From NCBI GenBank assembly GCA_910592005.1, contig CAJVPP010000349.1:1-35195 (forward strand): 35,195 nucleotides of DNA, written 5' to 3'. Each line of letters begins with the position of its first letter. Within the stretch, counting starts at the first letter, position 1. Shown here in pieces: positions 11,584 to 22,399 of the stretch. This DNA comes from Funneliformis mosseae. Its lineage: Eukaryota > Glomeromycota > Glomeromycetes > Glomerales > Glomeraceae. Below the pieces are notes generated by a model. The model saw only the letters and a list, made by a program, of their open reading frames with translations, ran no database searches and had not been told where the DNA came from. The position numbers were made by a program, and so were the translations under genes.

Positions 11584-12266
11584 GTCTGCGTCTGCGCCGC
11601 AATCATTGTGATCATCTACATTCGGATTTTATTCCATCATTGATAGGGAGCTTCTAATAAAATCAAAAATCTAACTAATAAAGGAAAAAACAATAATTGA
11701 GTTTGACGCATCAAATTCTAAATGCGCAGAAATTCTCAGAATGTTTCACGTGGGAATAAAACACGCTTTAAATCGGAATTCCCGTTCGGAATATAATAAC
11801 AACCTGATGTCATCGCTAATTTTATACCACTGCTTTTGTTCGTTATTTCGTTTAAATCCAATCAATCTACAAGTAAACATCATGGAATCCCTTTGTTGAT
11901 CTTTTTACTTTCCTCCTTTTTTTTTCGATTTAGGTAACTTTCTTTCTTATGATCTTTCATTTCATTTGTTCTTTGTATTTCTTTATTTGTCAATCTATAC
12001 GCCCAGTTTGTTTTTTTTTCTTTTTTCTAAGCCTTATCTTTCAAGGTCTACCACTTTAATTTTTACGTGTTAATTTTTATATGCCTTATATAATCCAAGC
12101 TGCGATAAAAAAAAAATATTCCCCATCTTTTAACGTTTCCTCTTTTATACAAACCAATCCCTTAACGAATAGTAATAAAAAAAAAAAAAAAAAAAATTCA
12201 GTATTTGCGGATCGACATTACATAAAATATATTGTGGCTATTTTTGTCAAACGAACATCATCAATC

Positions 12267-13277
12267 ATGGTTACTTTATCGATCGAACAACAAAAAAAAC
12301 TTCGAGATATTGCCAAAGAACGTAAAGAAGAAAATTTAAGGTTGGCATTAGAAATGGAAGTACCAATTGAACAGGTAGAATTATTTCTCGGTAGGGCAAC
12401 GGTTCAACGTATAGAGAAATCCCGTGAAATTTCTGGTTTTGATTTATTTAAAAAAGATTGGTATAAAGCGAACCCGGGAAATAACCCTTTAAGGTCAAAC
12501 CATTTGGTATCGGCGGCTTGGAAAGAAGTTTCTTCTCAACAAAAACAAGGTTATCATGATTTGGCCATTAAACATAATTCAAAACCTCCTACATTAAATC
12601 CCTCCGCAAGTACCAGAACAAATGAACGAAGAGGATATATGAATGATATGAAAAGATTAGCTGATATGTTATCTTTAAAATGCGGTGTTGAAACTTTTAT
12701 TGTACTATCTTCTAGAATTCCTGGTGAAAATTTTGGTGAAGTTACAGGATCTGATAAGGGTCTCTTGGCCGCTGAAGATTTACGTTGGACTCAATCATCC
12801 CTAGAATTTGGTATGAAAATTCAATATAATATAAACAATGAAGGTAAATTCGTGAAAATGATCATTATTACATTTGTAAATCTCTCTAATTACTTTTATT
12901 ATCCTTTAGAATCACATATACAGACTAGGCCTATTAAAAAACATAAGAGAAATATGAATGAGGGAAGACAATTTATTGCTCATCGCATGAAAGAACTATA
13001 TAGAGAAGTAGTTGGTTATGGTGTTGTACCTTATTCAAATTGGGAAACTGAAAAATATAAATTTGGAATTGATATCGTTGGATGGCCCGAAGGGATACCT
13101 TTTACTGCTCACGCCTTTAAGCGTGAGCAAATGCAAGAAATAATTAATAATTTAGAACAAAAGAAAATCAAATTTATTAGTACGAAGGATATTAGAGATA
13201 CTCCTCCTGACATAGATAACAATGATCATTTTAGAACCGATTTATCATTATCTGAATTAGACCTCATGAACCAGTAG
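12267..13277 (+). CDS. HMG-box DNA-binding protein (MATA-HMG-like)
   Basis: Model: join(12267..12843, 12910..13277), 314 residues. Residues about 54-104 form a short HMG-box: ISGFDLFKKDW, then SNHLVSAAWKEVSSQQKQGY and HDLA, with the Phe, Trp and Lys-x-x-Tyr spacing of the fold. The N-terminal 50 residues are a charged helix. The C-terminal half is not recognised. HMG-box proteins bind DNA in the nucleus, and fungi of this group have many MATA-HMG-like copies; a role in mating is not implied. The ATG at 12,267 is preferred because the longer frame from 12,081 translates an A-homopolymer. A 66-nt intron (GTAAAT...CTTTAG) is predicted at 12,844-12,909. It is a multiple of three and stop-free, so both spliced (314 aa) and unspliced (336 aa) forms read through. 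Confidence 0.8.
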   Translation: MVTLSIEQQKKLRDIAKERKEENLRLALEMEVPIEQVELFLGRATVQRIEKSREISGFDLFKKDWYKANPGNNPLRSNHLVSAAWKEVSSQQKQGYHDLAIKHNSKPPTLNPSASTRTNERRGYMNDMKRLADMLSLKCGVETFIVLSSRIPGENFGEVTGSDKGLLAAEDLRWTQSSLEFGMKIQYNINNEGKFVKMIIITFVNLSNYFYYPLESHIQTRPIKKHKRNMNEGRQFIAHRMKELYREVVGYGVVPYSNWETEKYKFGIDIVGWPEGIPFTAHAFKREQMQEIINNLEQKKIKFISTKDIRDTPPDIDNNDHFRTDLSLSELDLMNQ

Positions 13278-13846
13278 AATTTTTATATATAAAGGTGAGA
13301 GTAAATACATTTTAATAGATTGATGATTATGTTTAATTATTCTTTTAGTTTTTTTTTTTTTTTTTTTTTTAATTTTAGGAATAACATTACGTGCAAATTT
13401 AATATCATCAAAGGATTGTACATAATAAGTTTAAAATTATTAAAGATTTAATAATCAACATAATATATATATATTTTTCTTCGAGAAAATCTAAAAGTTC
13501 AAACAAAATAAAGATCACCTTTTGAAAAAAATCATTAATTCACAAAAGGTTTTTCAAACAATTTATTTTACAAAATTTTACTTACGCAATTTATTAATGT
13601 TTATGACGCATGACAAATATTATTAATATTCAAAAAAAACTTTTATAACTAAATAATAATAACTGATATTAAATAAATAAATAATAATAATAATAATAAC
13701 AAACAAGCATTAATTAAAGCATTTATGAATTCTTTAAATATACTATTAATACAAAAAAATTAAATGGAAAAAAAAAAAAATAATATACAAAGTTGAAAAT
13801 GAAATAAATAATTAATTAATAAATATAAAATTTCTCCTTAAATCCT
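13278..13846. other. Convergent intergenic region
   Basis: This is the 3' spacer between the convergent HMG-box and IMD genes. It is A/T-rich with a long T tract (about 13,350), AATAA/TAAATAA-type polyadenylation-like signals on both strands and a short AAT microsatellite (about 13,680). A donor/acceptor pair (GGTGAGAG at about 13,312, TTTTAG at about 13,378) could mark a 3'-UTR intron of the HMG gene. No gene is seen. Confidence 0.55.
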
Positions 13847-16800
13847 TCATCTATTATTATAATGCTTTCTTGCAAAGTTTGAAGGATTATATGACGCAGG
13901 ATTATTATGTCTTAAAACTACTCTGCTACTAGCCATTTGACAATTATGACAATCGCATAGATGAATTGGTGTTATGCCATCATGTGGGGTAACAAACTAA
14001 CAATTTAAACAATTTTAGAATATCAAAAAAACAATTATTGCTATAAAAATAACAAAAAACTTGGTATTACATACTCTATCATTCCTGTAATCAATCGGCA
14101 TATTATAACTTTCATAATGATAATCTCCGCCACGTGGATTTTCATTTCGTATTGTTGTTCTTCTTTCACCAAATCGTGTCGTAATTTCGTTAACACGCCC
14201 CAATATTGGCGCTGGCGTATGTCGTGTTGAATGAGAATTCTATAATACATCGACGAGATTAAATAAAGAAAAAAATAATAATAATAAATGACAAAAGATT
14301 ATGATTTAAACACTTACAGGTGTTCTCTCCTCGTTCATTAGCTGAAAACGATTTGTCATTTCACGAACTGACGAACCGCGTCTTGGAGGCATAGGGTCAT
14401 TATTATTGTACGATCTTTGTGGAAAAGGCCTGTCTCTCGTATCTCTCGAATCATATGATCCTTGATTTTGCGAAGGAACATAATCATATGATTCATAATC
14501 ATCATCATAATGTTTCGGACGATCATAATTTGCATCATTATATATCGTTCTTTCTCCATGAACGGATGAATTATAAATTAGACTTTCATCATGATGAATT
14601 ACATCTCGGTTTGTATAACGATTCATTTCATTTATTCTTGCTTCATTATTGTTTAGCTCTGGACTTGTTTGACAATAATCGCTATCTTCATCATATTTTC
14701 TTGTAGTCGTGTATTCTTTTCTGTACTCATCACCATCATAAGAATATTTCAACGGAACTGGTGATCGAGAAGGTGATGGTATATCCTTTTTAAACGAAAG
14801 CTCGCCAGGGACATGTTTAGGACTCTCTGAATATGTTCGAGGTGGTGATTGATTTACTGAATTATTATTATTATTTAAATTAGGGATAACATTATTGTCA
14901 ATTGACGATTTCTTCTCATTTATAATCTTAATAGGTCTACTTGTTTCAAGCGTTAATTTAATTCTCTCATTATTTTCTTTAGGTTTTTCAATAGGGGGCA
15001 ATTCACTTTTTGTTTTTTCCGTTTCTTCAATTTTTGGTTTCTCGTTTGACTTTTCGTTTGGCTTTTTGTTAACATCATTTAAGGTTGCATTACTATTGTT
15101 AGAAATAACATCTCTATCATTCTTGGGTGGAATTGTCGGCGTTTTGAAAATGTCTTTCTGTTCGGATTCCTCATCCTGCAGTTTCGCGGGTTTTTCTTCA
15201 TCCTTTTTCTTGTTATCTTTTTTCTCTTTTTCATTCTCCTTCTTGTCATCAGTCGTTACATTTTGGAACTTAATAGATCGTTCTTCTTGATTTATGGATT
15301 GATTACTAATATTTTGACTTGACACATTCTTTTCCATTTTGCTTTCCACGAAAACTTCATGTGGACGAAATTCGACAGCCTTCTCATCCCGTATGAATGG
15401 ATCATCATCATCACGAACTCCGATCGAAAACCTTGAGAATAGATCTAACGTTGACGAAGGTTTTAGGCTATTATTTGTATTGTTTGAAGATTGTATTGGT
15501 GAAGAAGCCGGAGTTGAATTATCGACAGAAAGCGCCGGCTGTACTATAGGAGTTGAAGGAACTGATGATGTCGCTAAACTTGAACAACTAGTGCTTTCAT
15601 TACTTTTCTTGTCATGATTATTGATTCCATCCAAGGAAAGAGAAAATGGATGAGGATACGTCGGTTTAGTAGTTTCAGGTGTCGTTATTACTGGAGATTT
15701 TTGTTCATGCGTTTGCACGTATCTCGTTGAAATGATATTATTTTCAGGTTCTTCATTAAACGGTAACCTATTTTCTTGTGAGAGGTTCATTGCGGCTATC
15801 TGTTTCTCCGCTATTGATGCAATAGATATTACTTTTTTCTCCGAAGTTATCGAACTCTTATCTGATTGTGACTGGGATGCCTATTTTAATAGAATTGAAA
15901 GTTAGACAATAATATAAATAAGTCGAATTTTTTTAAGACAGCAATAGTTTACTTGTTCCTCCAGAAAATCATCCAAGTCTTGAGGTGGTGGCATGTCCTC
16001 TCCTGCGAATGGTTCCCACTCTTTCATCTTTGTTATACTAGGTCCACATCTTTTCAGTGAATCATTAAAATAAGCAAATTGACCCTCAGCAAGTCTACAG
16101 ACTATTTGTGATATAATCGAGTGCGTTCGTTTTTCACGTTTCGCCACCTTTTCGGCATATTCCTTTTGTGCCTGTCCGATATTCGAACCTAGAGTTGCAA
16201 ATGATGTCATGTATTGCTATTTTAAAGAAATGGATAAAATAAAAGGTTGGAATTAACGAGATGAAAAACTGGAAGGGGATTGCAATACAAATTCAAACTT
16301 TTCCACTTTATTTACATTATGAGAATCAATGGAGGGCTTATTATCTTTATCTTTCTTTATCTTTTTTTCATAATCTTTATTCATCTTTTTCATTTGTTTG
16401 TCCAATTCTCCAACATAATCATTATGAGCCTTTTCATCTTTCTGCGAAAAATTCGATTCAATCATGATTATTATGATTATAAAACAAATAAATGATGAAT
16501 GAATAATTTTTTTAAAAAAAATACATACGGCCACTTTTTTAGAATATTTTTCCCAGTATTTTTGAATAGCTTCGAAATCCTTTTGTAAAGCCTTATTCTA
16601 TATATATATATATATATATATATCAAGCCAATTTTTAAATGAATTAAGTTTTATTAATTTGATCAAAATAATAAACGAATGTATAAATAAATAAATAAAT
16701 AAATATGTTAAATTACCAATTTTGATTGAATCTCTGTACTATTATCGTAAAATTGGGAAGTCGTCTGAAGGCACATGACTATAAAAAAAAAAAAGATCGA

Positions 16801-17130
16801 TTTATCATTTAAAATGTATTCAAATGATATACAATGTATAAATATATATTACATACCATGAATGCTTTCCATTCCTTTACTGTTACTATAATCTTTTAAT
16901 AGCTTACTAAACGTTTTCGTTGCTTTATTTAGCTTGTTCAATATGTCCCGATAAGCGTCAGCGGCTAGAACGAGGCGTTCTAAATTATCTATCGCCTTAC
17001 GAACTTCATCGGCATTAGGTAATTTATCGTCCAGCTTCTCATGAGAGTGGAAATTATTAAAAGTTATAGTGGAATTTTTTGTCGGTGACATTGGAGGAGA
17101 CCCGAAGAAGGTAAGACGTTTCAATGCCAT
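13847..17130 (-). CDS. IMD/I-BAR (Ivy1-like) membrane-curvature protein, eight exons
   Basis: Model: complement(join(13847..13996, 14075..14239, 14318..15880, 15953..16216, 16289..16441, 16529..16597, 16717..16778, 16857..17130)), 899 residues. All seven introns (72-119 nt) have GT-AG ends and keep the frame. Residues about 28-270 form a helical BAR-superfamily domain like fungal IMD proteins and yeast Ivy1: LVLAADAYRDILNKLNKATK near residues 53-72, a Lys-rich coiled middle (KKMNKDYEKKIKKDKDN), and REKRTHSIISQIVCRLAEGQ further on. An acidic, proline-containing segment (DMPPPQDLDDFLEEQ) ends the domain. The remaining 600 residues are low-complexity Ser/Pro/Asn/Lys-Glu sequence, probably disordered. 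They end with basic RGG-like sites and a conserved-looking CDCHNC near the C-terminus. Related proteins bind phosphoinositides and shape vacuolar or plasma membrane. It is divergent from the F-box gene and convergent with the HMG gene. Confidence 0.82.
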
Positions 17131-18035
17131 GATTTTTTAAATCTTTGTGTTGATGAATTACCGTTGAGAATATGATATATTAACAAGTCATTAGAAAAGA
17201 ATATCGCGCATGAAGCTTTTAATAATTCTCATTAAAAAAAGAATTGCGTATACGTGTATTCGTGTATTCGTGCGTGCCCAAGAATTAATGTTAAGGCTTA
17301 AAAAAAAAAAAAGAAAAGAAAAGAAATATGATCAAAAGGAAAATGAATGTCAAAAAGAAGAAAGAAGTTAAAAGGAACCCCTAAACAACAGTCATTTATG
17401 TTATGGGCCAAGAGGGATTGAAAAAAAAATATTTATAGTTGATCACTGAACACAAAGGGGGTCAATTTTGTCCAAAATTGAAAGTTTTATTTACCCTTAT
17501 GACGTCGTAATAGGATTTGCACCCGAATGCTTAATTTAGCAACAAATGTTTAAACTCGGATTTACTGCATAAAGGTAAAGCATTCGTCGTTCAAAAATCT
17601 TTTGGGGGATCTGAATTTTATTATATATTACCACGACATCGGGTGCATCGGTGACATTTGTTACTCCCATACTTTGGACAATCCATCCAATTAAGCTATA
17701 GCAAAATGGGGAATGATTTTAGGCATCAAAAACGATTTGACAATAATAGCATACATATATGAAAAGTATAATCATTCATTACTTAATTTTTTTTTTTAAA
17801 AAAAATTAATAATGAATAAGATTTAATAAAACATTAAAATGTGAATCCAATGTAACTTAAATTGTATAACAAGTTCTTTGTTCTCAAATTTTAACCCTAA
17901 ATTTTACTATTTAAAAACTCATTTATAGAATGGATGATCTATTTCTACAATCAGACAATATGAAACTATAAATACGATTTCTTTTTTTTTTTTTTCTTTT
18001 TTTTCTTCTCTCTTTCTTTACTTGGTAACTTTAAT
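17131..18035. promoter_or_regulatory. Divergent promoter region of IMD and F-box genes
   Basis: This 905-bp spacer separates two head-to-head genes. A CRE/ATF-type palindrome, TGACGTC, lies at 17,500-17,506. A TATA-like box and a T/C-rich tract precede the F-box start. Near 17,255 there is a short imperfect run of TCGTGTAT repeats. No coding sequence is seen. The factor-binding role of the CRE-like site is inferred from the motif only. Confidence 0.5.
17967..17974 (+). promoter_or_regulatory. TATA box of the F-box gene
   Basis: TATAAATA lies 62 bp before the F-box ATG and is followed by a long pyrimidine tract (about 17,980-18,020), a common fungal core-promoter layout. The short distance implies a very short leader. 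Confidence 0.5.
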
Positions 18036-19670
18036 ATGACAACTATTAACTCATCACCGCAACTTACACCGGATTGTCTTGAAGATGTTTTCGATTATTT
18101 GAGATATGATCGATCGTCACTTTTCTCCTGTTTACTCGTCAATCGACTTTGGTGTCGTCTTGTAATTCATTTAATTTGGAGTGATCCTTTCGCCATCGAT
18201 TCCAGCGACACCTCCCTGTCCAACATTATACAAACGTACATTTCTTGTCTTCCAGATACCTCAAGACAGCTCATCGTTAACAAAATTAGAAATACCGAGG
18301 AGAAGACGGACGAAACATCAAATGATGATGATGATTCCACGCAATTAAATTTTCAACAACCGCTTTTCATTTATCCTGAATACCTACAAAATCTTGATTT
18401 GAAAAATTTTAATGATGCACTCCGAGTGTGGCATAAGGAACATGACAAGTCTTTTGATGAATCGATTCCAGATTTCACCATTTCAAAAGTTTTGGTTGAT
18501 TTCATTTTTGAGAAATGTTTAAGTATATCTCAATTAAATGTTCATCTTTGGGATAAATGGAATATACCATTATTTGAAATGAACTTTGATTTATTATTTA
18601 ACAGAAAGAATGAAAGAAATGTTTTTTTTAATTTAAAAGATTTTAAATTTACTTTCCTCGCAAAAGAAAGGTCGGAAGGGTTGCCAAAATCTCATCAAAT
18701 TATCGTAAATTTATTTAAAATGATGGAAAGAACATCGAACAATATTCAATCAATGGAAATAATCTTCAGATTACATCATCCACCGGAACATGTTGATCAG
18801 GTCATCGAGAACTTAATCAAGGCGCAAAAGAATTTAAAAACTTATAAGTCCAATGAATTTTGGGATTCAAAAAAACCGAATATCTATAACGTTTTGATGA
18901 AAAAGAATAATTCCCTAACTTATTTAAATTTGATAAATCTATCTTACTTTCACGAATCTTTGATCGAAGGGTTAATGGCTTGTAAAAATCTAGAAACCTT
19001 AGAATTATCAAGATGTCCTGAAATGCCTTCTCGTTACTTGGACTCTTCTCCAAAAAGTAATCTCTCTATTAAAAATTTAAAATTTTATTACTCAACGAGT
19101 TTTCCGGTGTGCGAAGAAACTTTTATTACTTTACTTCAAATGTGTAATATTAATCTAAGAAAATTGGTCGTCAAAGGGGTAACTGGTGACATCATCGACG
19201 CAATCTGTTTAAACAATTCACAAATAACCCATTTGTCTCTCTGCGCTCATCAACAAATTTTTGATCCACCACAATCTTTATCCTCTTTAACAAACTTGAC
19301 TCACCTTAAATTAGGCAGTTATCAAGCGATCATTTTCGTGGATCGTACGTTACCTTATTTTATCGATTCGCTTCCTTCTTCTTTACGGCATTTGTATTTT
19401 AATTTTAATATGAGTCCAATATCTTTAATATTTTTCTTAAATGAATGTAAAATTCCTTTAAAAAGCATAGAATTTCATCAGGTTGATGTTAAGGATGATG
19501 ATGTTATTGATGCCATGATTAATTATAAAAAATCAAATCAAGAGAGTTGTGAAGAGATAAGGTTATTCATAAAACAACACTTTTACTTAAGGTTGGAAGA
19601 AACGAGGAAATATGTCAACATTATTATGGATGCTTCTAATGCTCATCAACAAAATTATGACCTTTGGTAG
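18036..19670 (+). CDS. F-box protein with leucine-rich repeat region
   Basis: Single exon, 544 residues. The F-box is at the N-terminus (about residues 8-52: LTPDCLEDVFDYLRYDRSSL, then CLLVNRLWCRLVIHLIWSDP), with the Leu, Val-N-x-x-W and terminal Trp pattern that contacts Skp1. Residues about 250-470 hold irregular leucine-rich segments (SLTYLNLINL, NLETLELSRCPEM, LTHLKLGSY, LRHLYFNFNM) spaced like degenerate LRRs. The protein is expected to be a substrate receptor of an SCF ubiquitin ligase; the target is unknown. F-box/LRR genes of this intronless type are highly expanded in arbuscular mycorrhizal fungi. The start is set by the TATA box and pyrimidine tract directly upstream and by the F-box beginning a few residues in. 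It is convergent with the TLDc gene downstream. Confidence 0.88.
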   Translation: MTTINSSPQLTPDCLEDVFDYLRYDRSSLFSCLLVNRLWCRLVIHLIWSDPFAIDSSDTSLSNIIQTYISCLPDTSRQLIVNKIRNTEEKTDETSNDDDDSTQLNFQQPLFIYPEYLQNLDLKNFNDALRVWHKEHDKSFDESIPDFTISKVLVDFIFEKCLSISQLNVHLWDKWNIPLFEMNFDLLFNRKNERNVFFNLKDFKFTFLAKERSEGLPKSHQIIVNLFKMMERTSNNIQSMEIIFRLHHPPEHVDQVIENLIKAQKNLKTYKSNEFWDSKKPNIYNVLMKKNNSLTYLNLINLSYFHESLIEGLMACKNLETLELSRCPEMPSRYLDSSPKSNLSIKNLKFYYSTSFPVCEETFITLLQMCNINLRKLVVKGVTGDIIDAICLNNSQITHLSLCAHQQIFDPPQSLSSLTNLTHLKLGSYQAIIFVDRTLPYFIDSLPSSLRHLYFNFNMSPISLIFFLNECKIPLKSIEFHQVDVKDDDVIDAMINYKKSNQESCEEIRLFIKQHFYLRLEETRKYVNIIMDASNAHQQNYDLW

Positions 19671-19896
19671 GTTTAACTTGAAATAATTTTATTATTATTT
19701 ATTTATCTTATCCTTTGCGAAAAAAAAAAAAAAATTATTTAAAATAAAGATATCAAATTTTTTTTTTTGTAAATTGAAATATAACGATTTTTTTTTTTTT
19801 TATTATTTAATAACATCTAAATAAATAATGATGCTGATGATGATGATATGACGATGAAAGTTATTTTTTTTTTTTAAAAAAAAAAAAAAAACTCAC
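19671..19896. terminator. Shared convergent 3' region
   Basis: A 226-bp spacer lies between convergent stop codons. It is full of A and T homopolymers (about 19,720, 19,760, 19,790 and 19,865-19,890) and AATAAA/AAATAAAT-type signals on both strands, so it probably holds the polyadenylation sites of both genes. Confidence 0.5.
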
Positions 19897-21324
19897 CTAA
19901 AGAAATTTTCTGACAATTTGAAAAACTTCGTAATCGCTAGCGTAAAAAACGTAATTGCCAGGAGAAATTCTATTCTCGTAATTTTTCTTTAAACAATGAC
20001 CCTCCCAATGTCCTTTATAATTTCCCACCAAAGCTAGATCAGAAGCAAAACAAGGACCGTAATCCTCATATTGAAAGATTGCCTTTTTTGTTTCCTTAAC
20101 CTTACTATGAATAGTGGTTAAAGGTAAATTTGAAGAATGTTTGTCATCTTGACCCAAAGAAAATATAAAACTTTTATTCGTTTTATGAAAAGCCCCTTCG
20201 GGATGAGCTTCCCAATTTAAAGGATTGTAACCACCAAGTAATTCGTCTGAATGAAGTACCTTGAGAATAGTGATAGTCGGACCCTTTAAATCACACTTTT
20301 CATGAAATATTTTGGGACCAAACCCATCTCTACTTCCCCTGACCAATAAATTAAACTCAAAAGGAATATTATATGATTGATACTCTTCATCATTAGTTAA
20401 CCAACTACAAATCAATGCCGCATGTTTGGGTGTAATCAAGGTTGAATTAATATCCTGCGATGATTGAAAGAGCGTTGCAGTTACAATGTCCAATTGAGAC
20501 AAATGTAATTCCAATAATTTTGCGTAGCATTCATCTCCAAAAGATCTTCTAAAAATTCTAACCTTTGAAGCGAATTCATTTGGTCGTATTAAAGAAAAAT
20601 TAATATACGGAATAAAAGGTGAAATGATATTACCAAATATTGAAAAATCTTCAGGGGACCAATTTTCAATTATTAATGAAAGGTAAGGAACTTGGGCGAT
20701 TGACCACTCTACGATTTTATCCCATAATTCAATTTCTCTTCTAATCAAATATCTCATTTGAAGTAGCGAGATTAAAGAGTCCTGATCTATATTAATGAAA
20801 TCCGTAGAATCAAAAACGATAGAAGGTTCCCTTTCCATCGCATTTAAACAAAATTCTTGTAACTTTGTAAAGTCCTTATAATGTTCATCTTGGGTTGCAA
20901 ATTTATAAATCAATGCGAAATGATTTAATAATTCATCCGTATTATTTAATAAATGATCCTCTATGTATTCTAATAGATCCGTTAAGCATAATTCTTCCGC
21001 CGCTCTTAAAACACTTATATTAAATTCGACATCGTTTTCGGGTAGATCGATCGATGCGCCATATAAATACTTTAATATGATTTCAAACACTTTTGGTGAT
21101 ATATTCGGTTTATTAAAGATGAATATACTTCCTTCTGTTTTCGCCCAAACATTTGATAAAGCTACTCGAAAATATGTTGAACGAGCTCGTAATACAAGAG
21201 AATGAACTTTGAAATCTTTTTCGTCATTATCTTGACCAGTATGCAAAATAACATCAAAGAATTCTCCCGTTTCTAATAATATTTTATAATCATGAGATAA
21301 TATCGATAAAAAATCTTTTGACAT
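19897..21324 (-). CDS. BTB-BACK-TLDc domain protein
   Basis: Single exon, 475 residues from the ATG at 21,324. The longer open frame to 21,444 only adds a homopolymer Phe/Tyr run read from the leader. Domain order: BTB/POZ (about 20-125: FFDVILHTG, FKVHSLVLRARSTYF, VFEIILKYLYGA), a BACK-like helical linker (about 125-240), and TLDc (about 300-475: ITPKHAALICSWL, FNLLVRGSRDGF, then FIFSLG and the C-terminal SDYEVFQIVRKFL). In this family BTB parts recruit Cullin-3 or dimerise, and TLDc domains are linked to oxidative-stress response and V-ATPase binding. The function here is not shown. This architecture is strongly expanded in Rhizophagus-type fungi. Directly after the TAG stop the sequence is GTGAGT, a strong donor-like site that would place an intron in the 3' UTR. 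Confidence 0.88.
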   Translation of the reverse strand: MSKDFLSILSHDYKILLETGEFFDVILHTGQDNDEKDFKVHSLVLRARSTYFRVALSNVWAKTEGSIFIFNKPNISPKVFEIILKYLYGASIDLPENDVEFNISVLRAAEELCLTDLLEYIEDHLLNNTDELLNHFALIYKFATQDEHYKDFTKLQEFCLNAMEREPSIVFDSTDFINIDQDSLISLLQMRYLIRREIELWDKIVEWSIAQVPYLSLIIENWSPEDFSIFGNIISPFIPYINFSLIRPNEFASKVRIFRRSFGDECYAKLLELHLSQLDIVTATLFQSSQDINSTLITPKHAALICSWLTNDEEYQSYNIPFEFNLLVRGSRDGFGPKIFHEKCDLKGPTITILKVLHSDELLGGYNPLNWEAHPEGAFHKTNKSFIFSLGQDDKHSSNLPLTTIHSKVKETKKAIFQYEDYGPCFASDLALVGNYKGHWEGHCLKKNYENRISPGNYVFYASDYEVFQIVRKFL

Positions 21325-22391
21325 ATTGTAATGGTTTGTCAAAAAAAAAAAAAAAAAAAAAAAAAAGAGAGAAAAAAAGTAGAAATAAAAATGAAAAGAG
21401 TGTGGATTTTTAAGGAGATATTTGATGTGGCTGTAATCGTTCATACTTATATCATTTTTTTTTTGTTAAATTTTGTGTTACAAATTCTTTTTTGCATATC
21501 GAATTTTAAAAAAGAAAACAGACAAAATTGACGTGATTCTTACAACATTGGAAAGATCATTTAATTTTTTTTTTATCCGAATTTTAAAATTTTAAAAATT
21601 ATTAACCACATTTGTAATAAACTATCGCCATTGTAATAATTTACTTGCTTTTTTAAAGATTTGAGGAGGTAAAATCATTTAAGGATAAGTGTGTTTATCC
21701 CTTGGATAGAATTCTAACGTGATCTGAAATCGCCTTAGAGAGGTAAAGGTGGTAAGAAAAAAAGAGAGAGAGAGAGAGAGAGAGACGATATCTACCTCTA
21801 TAATTCACTTTGAACCCAAATACCACGATTGAGAGAACTTGATTTTGTAGCACCAACTTTAATAACACCAGACTACAAAGTGATAAACCTGCAGAGTTTC
21901 AACCAAATGGAAAACAGATATTCCCAAACAAATAAACAACTTATTGCGCCAATTCATTCCATTGAATTTTGGGTTTTTTTTTTTTTTTTTTTTTTCTATA
22001 AAAAGAATAATAAGAATATTTGGTTTAAAAATAAATGAACCCTAACTATGAATGGAAAATTTTCTTACATAAACTGATACCATACTGTTTAGTGAATCTT
22101 GAAACGGTTTATGTTTGGTGATGAGAATCTAGGAAATGAAAAATTGAATTACTCTTGCCAATAGTTGAGACGTGTAATAATATTTACATAATACAATCTA
22201 AAATAAAATAAGGTTATTATTACCATTGAACGGCTTTCTTTAAATTTAATTTAAAAGGAGCTAGTATTTCTTTTTTTTTTAAACTTTCTATTGCAAAGGT
22301 CCCGTGTGCCTTTTTTTTTTTTTTTTTAATAACAAATATAATAATAATAATAATAATAATTGCGAACGATTAGAAAATGTATTCATTCATT
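21325..22391. other. Intergenic upstream of BTB-TLDc gene
   Basis: A 26-base A run (T on the coding strand) lies just before the BTB-TLDc start. Further out there is a GA microsatellite (21,763-21,785) and more T tracts (about 21,975 and 22,310). A stretch at about 21,800-21,960 has gene-like composition and short open frames on both strands, but nothing recognisable. Confidence 0.5.
21763..21785. repeat. (GA)n microsatellite
   Basis: About eleven tandem GA units. Confidence 0.9.
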
Positions 22392-22399
22392 ATTATTTT

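Larger units (their letters stand above)
10130..12266. other. Intergenic with foldback MITE and local repeats
   Basis: This spacer between two plus-strand genes holds the foldback element at 10,371-10,711, a hairpin/direct repeat at 10,983-11,140 and one weak minus-strand ORF (11,374-11,583). The stretch from about 11,800 to 12,266 is T/C-rich and is probably the promoter and leader of the HMG-box gene. An open frame reaches back from that gene to an ATG at 12,081 but runs through a homopolymer A tract, so I treat it as leader. Confidence 0.6.

Noticed and set aside
12081..12266. N-terminal 62-codon extension of the HMG-box protein
   Set aside because: The frame passes through a homopolymer A tract coding Lys and lacks any domain. 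The T/C-rich sequence is typical leader, so the ATG at 12,267 is preferred.
14419..15617. Open frames on the plus strand opposite the large IMD exon
   Set aside because: They are mirror frames of a Ser/Asn/Lys-rich coding exon whose minus-strand frame joins correctly at seven splice sites.
16261..16495. Two overlapping plus-strand frames (Phe/Ile-rich)
   Set aside because: They are antisense to IMD exon 4 and its introns, with no domain and no start context.
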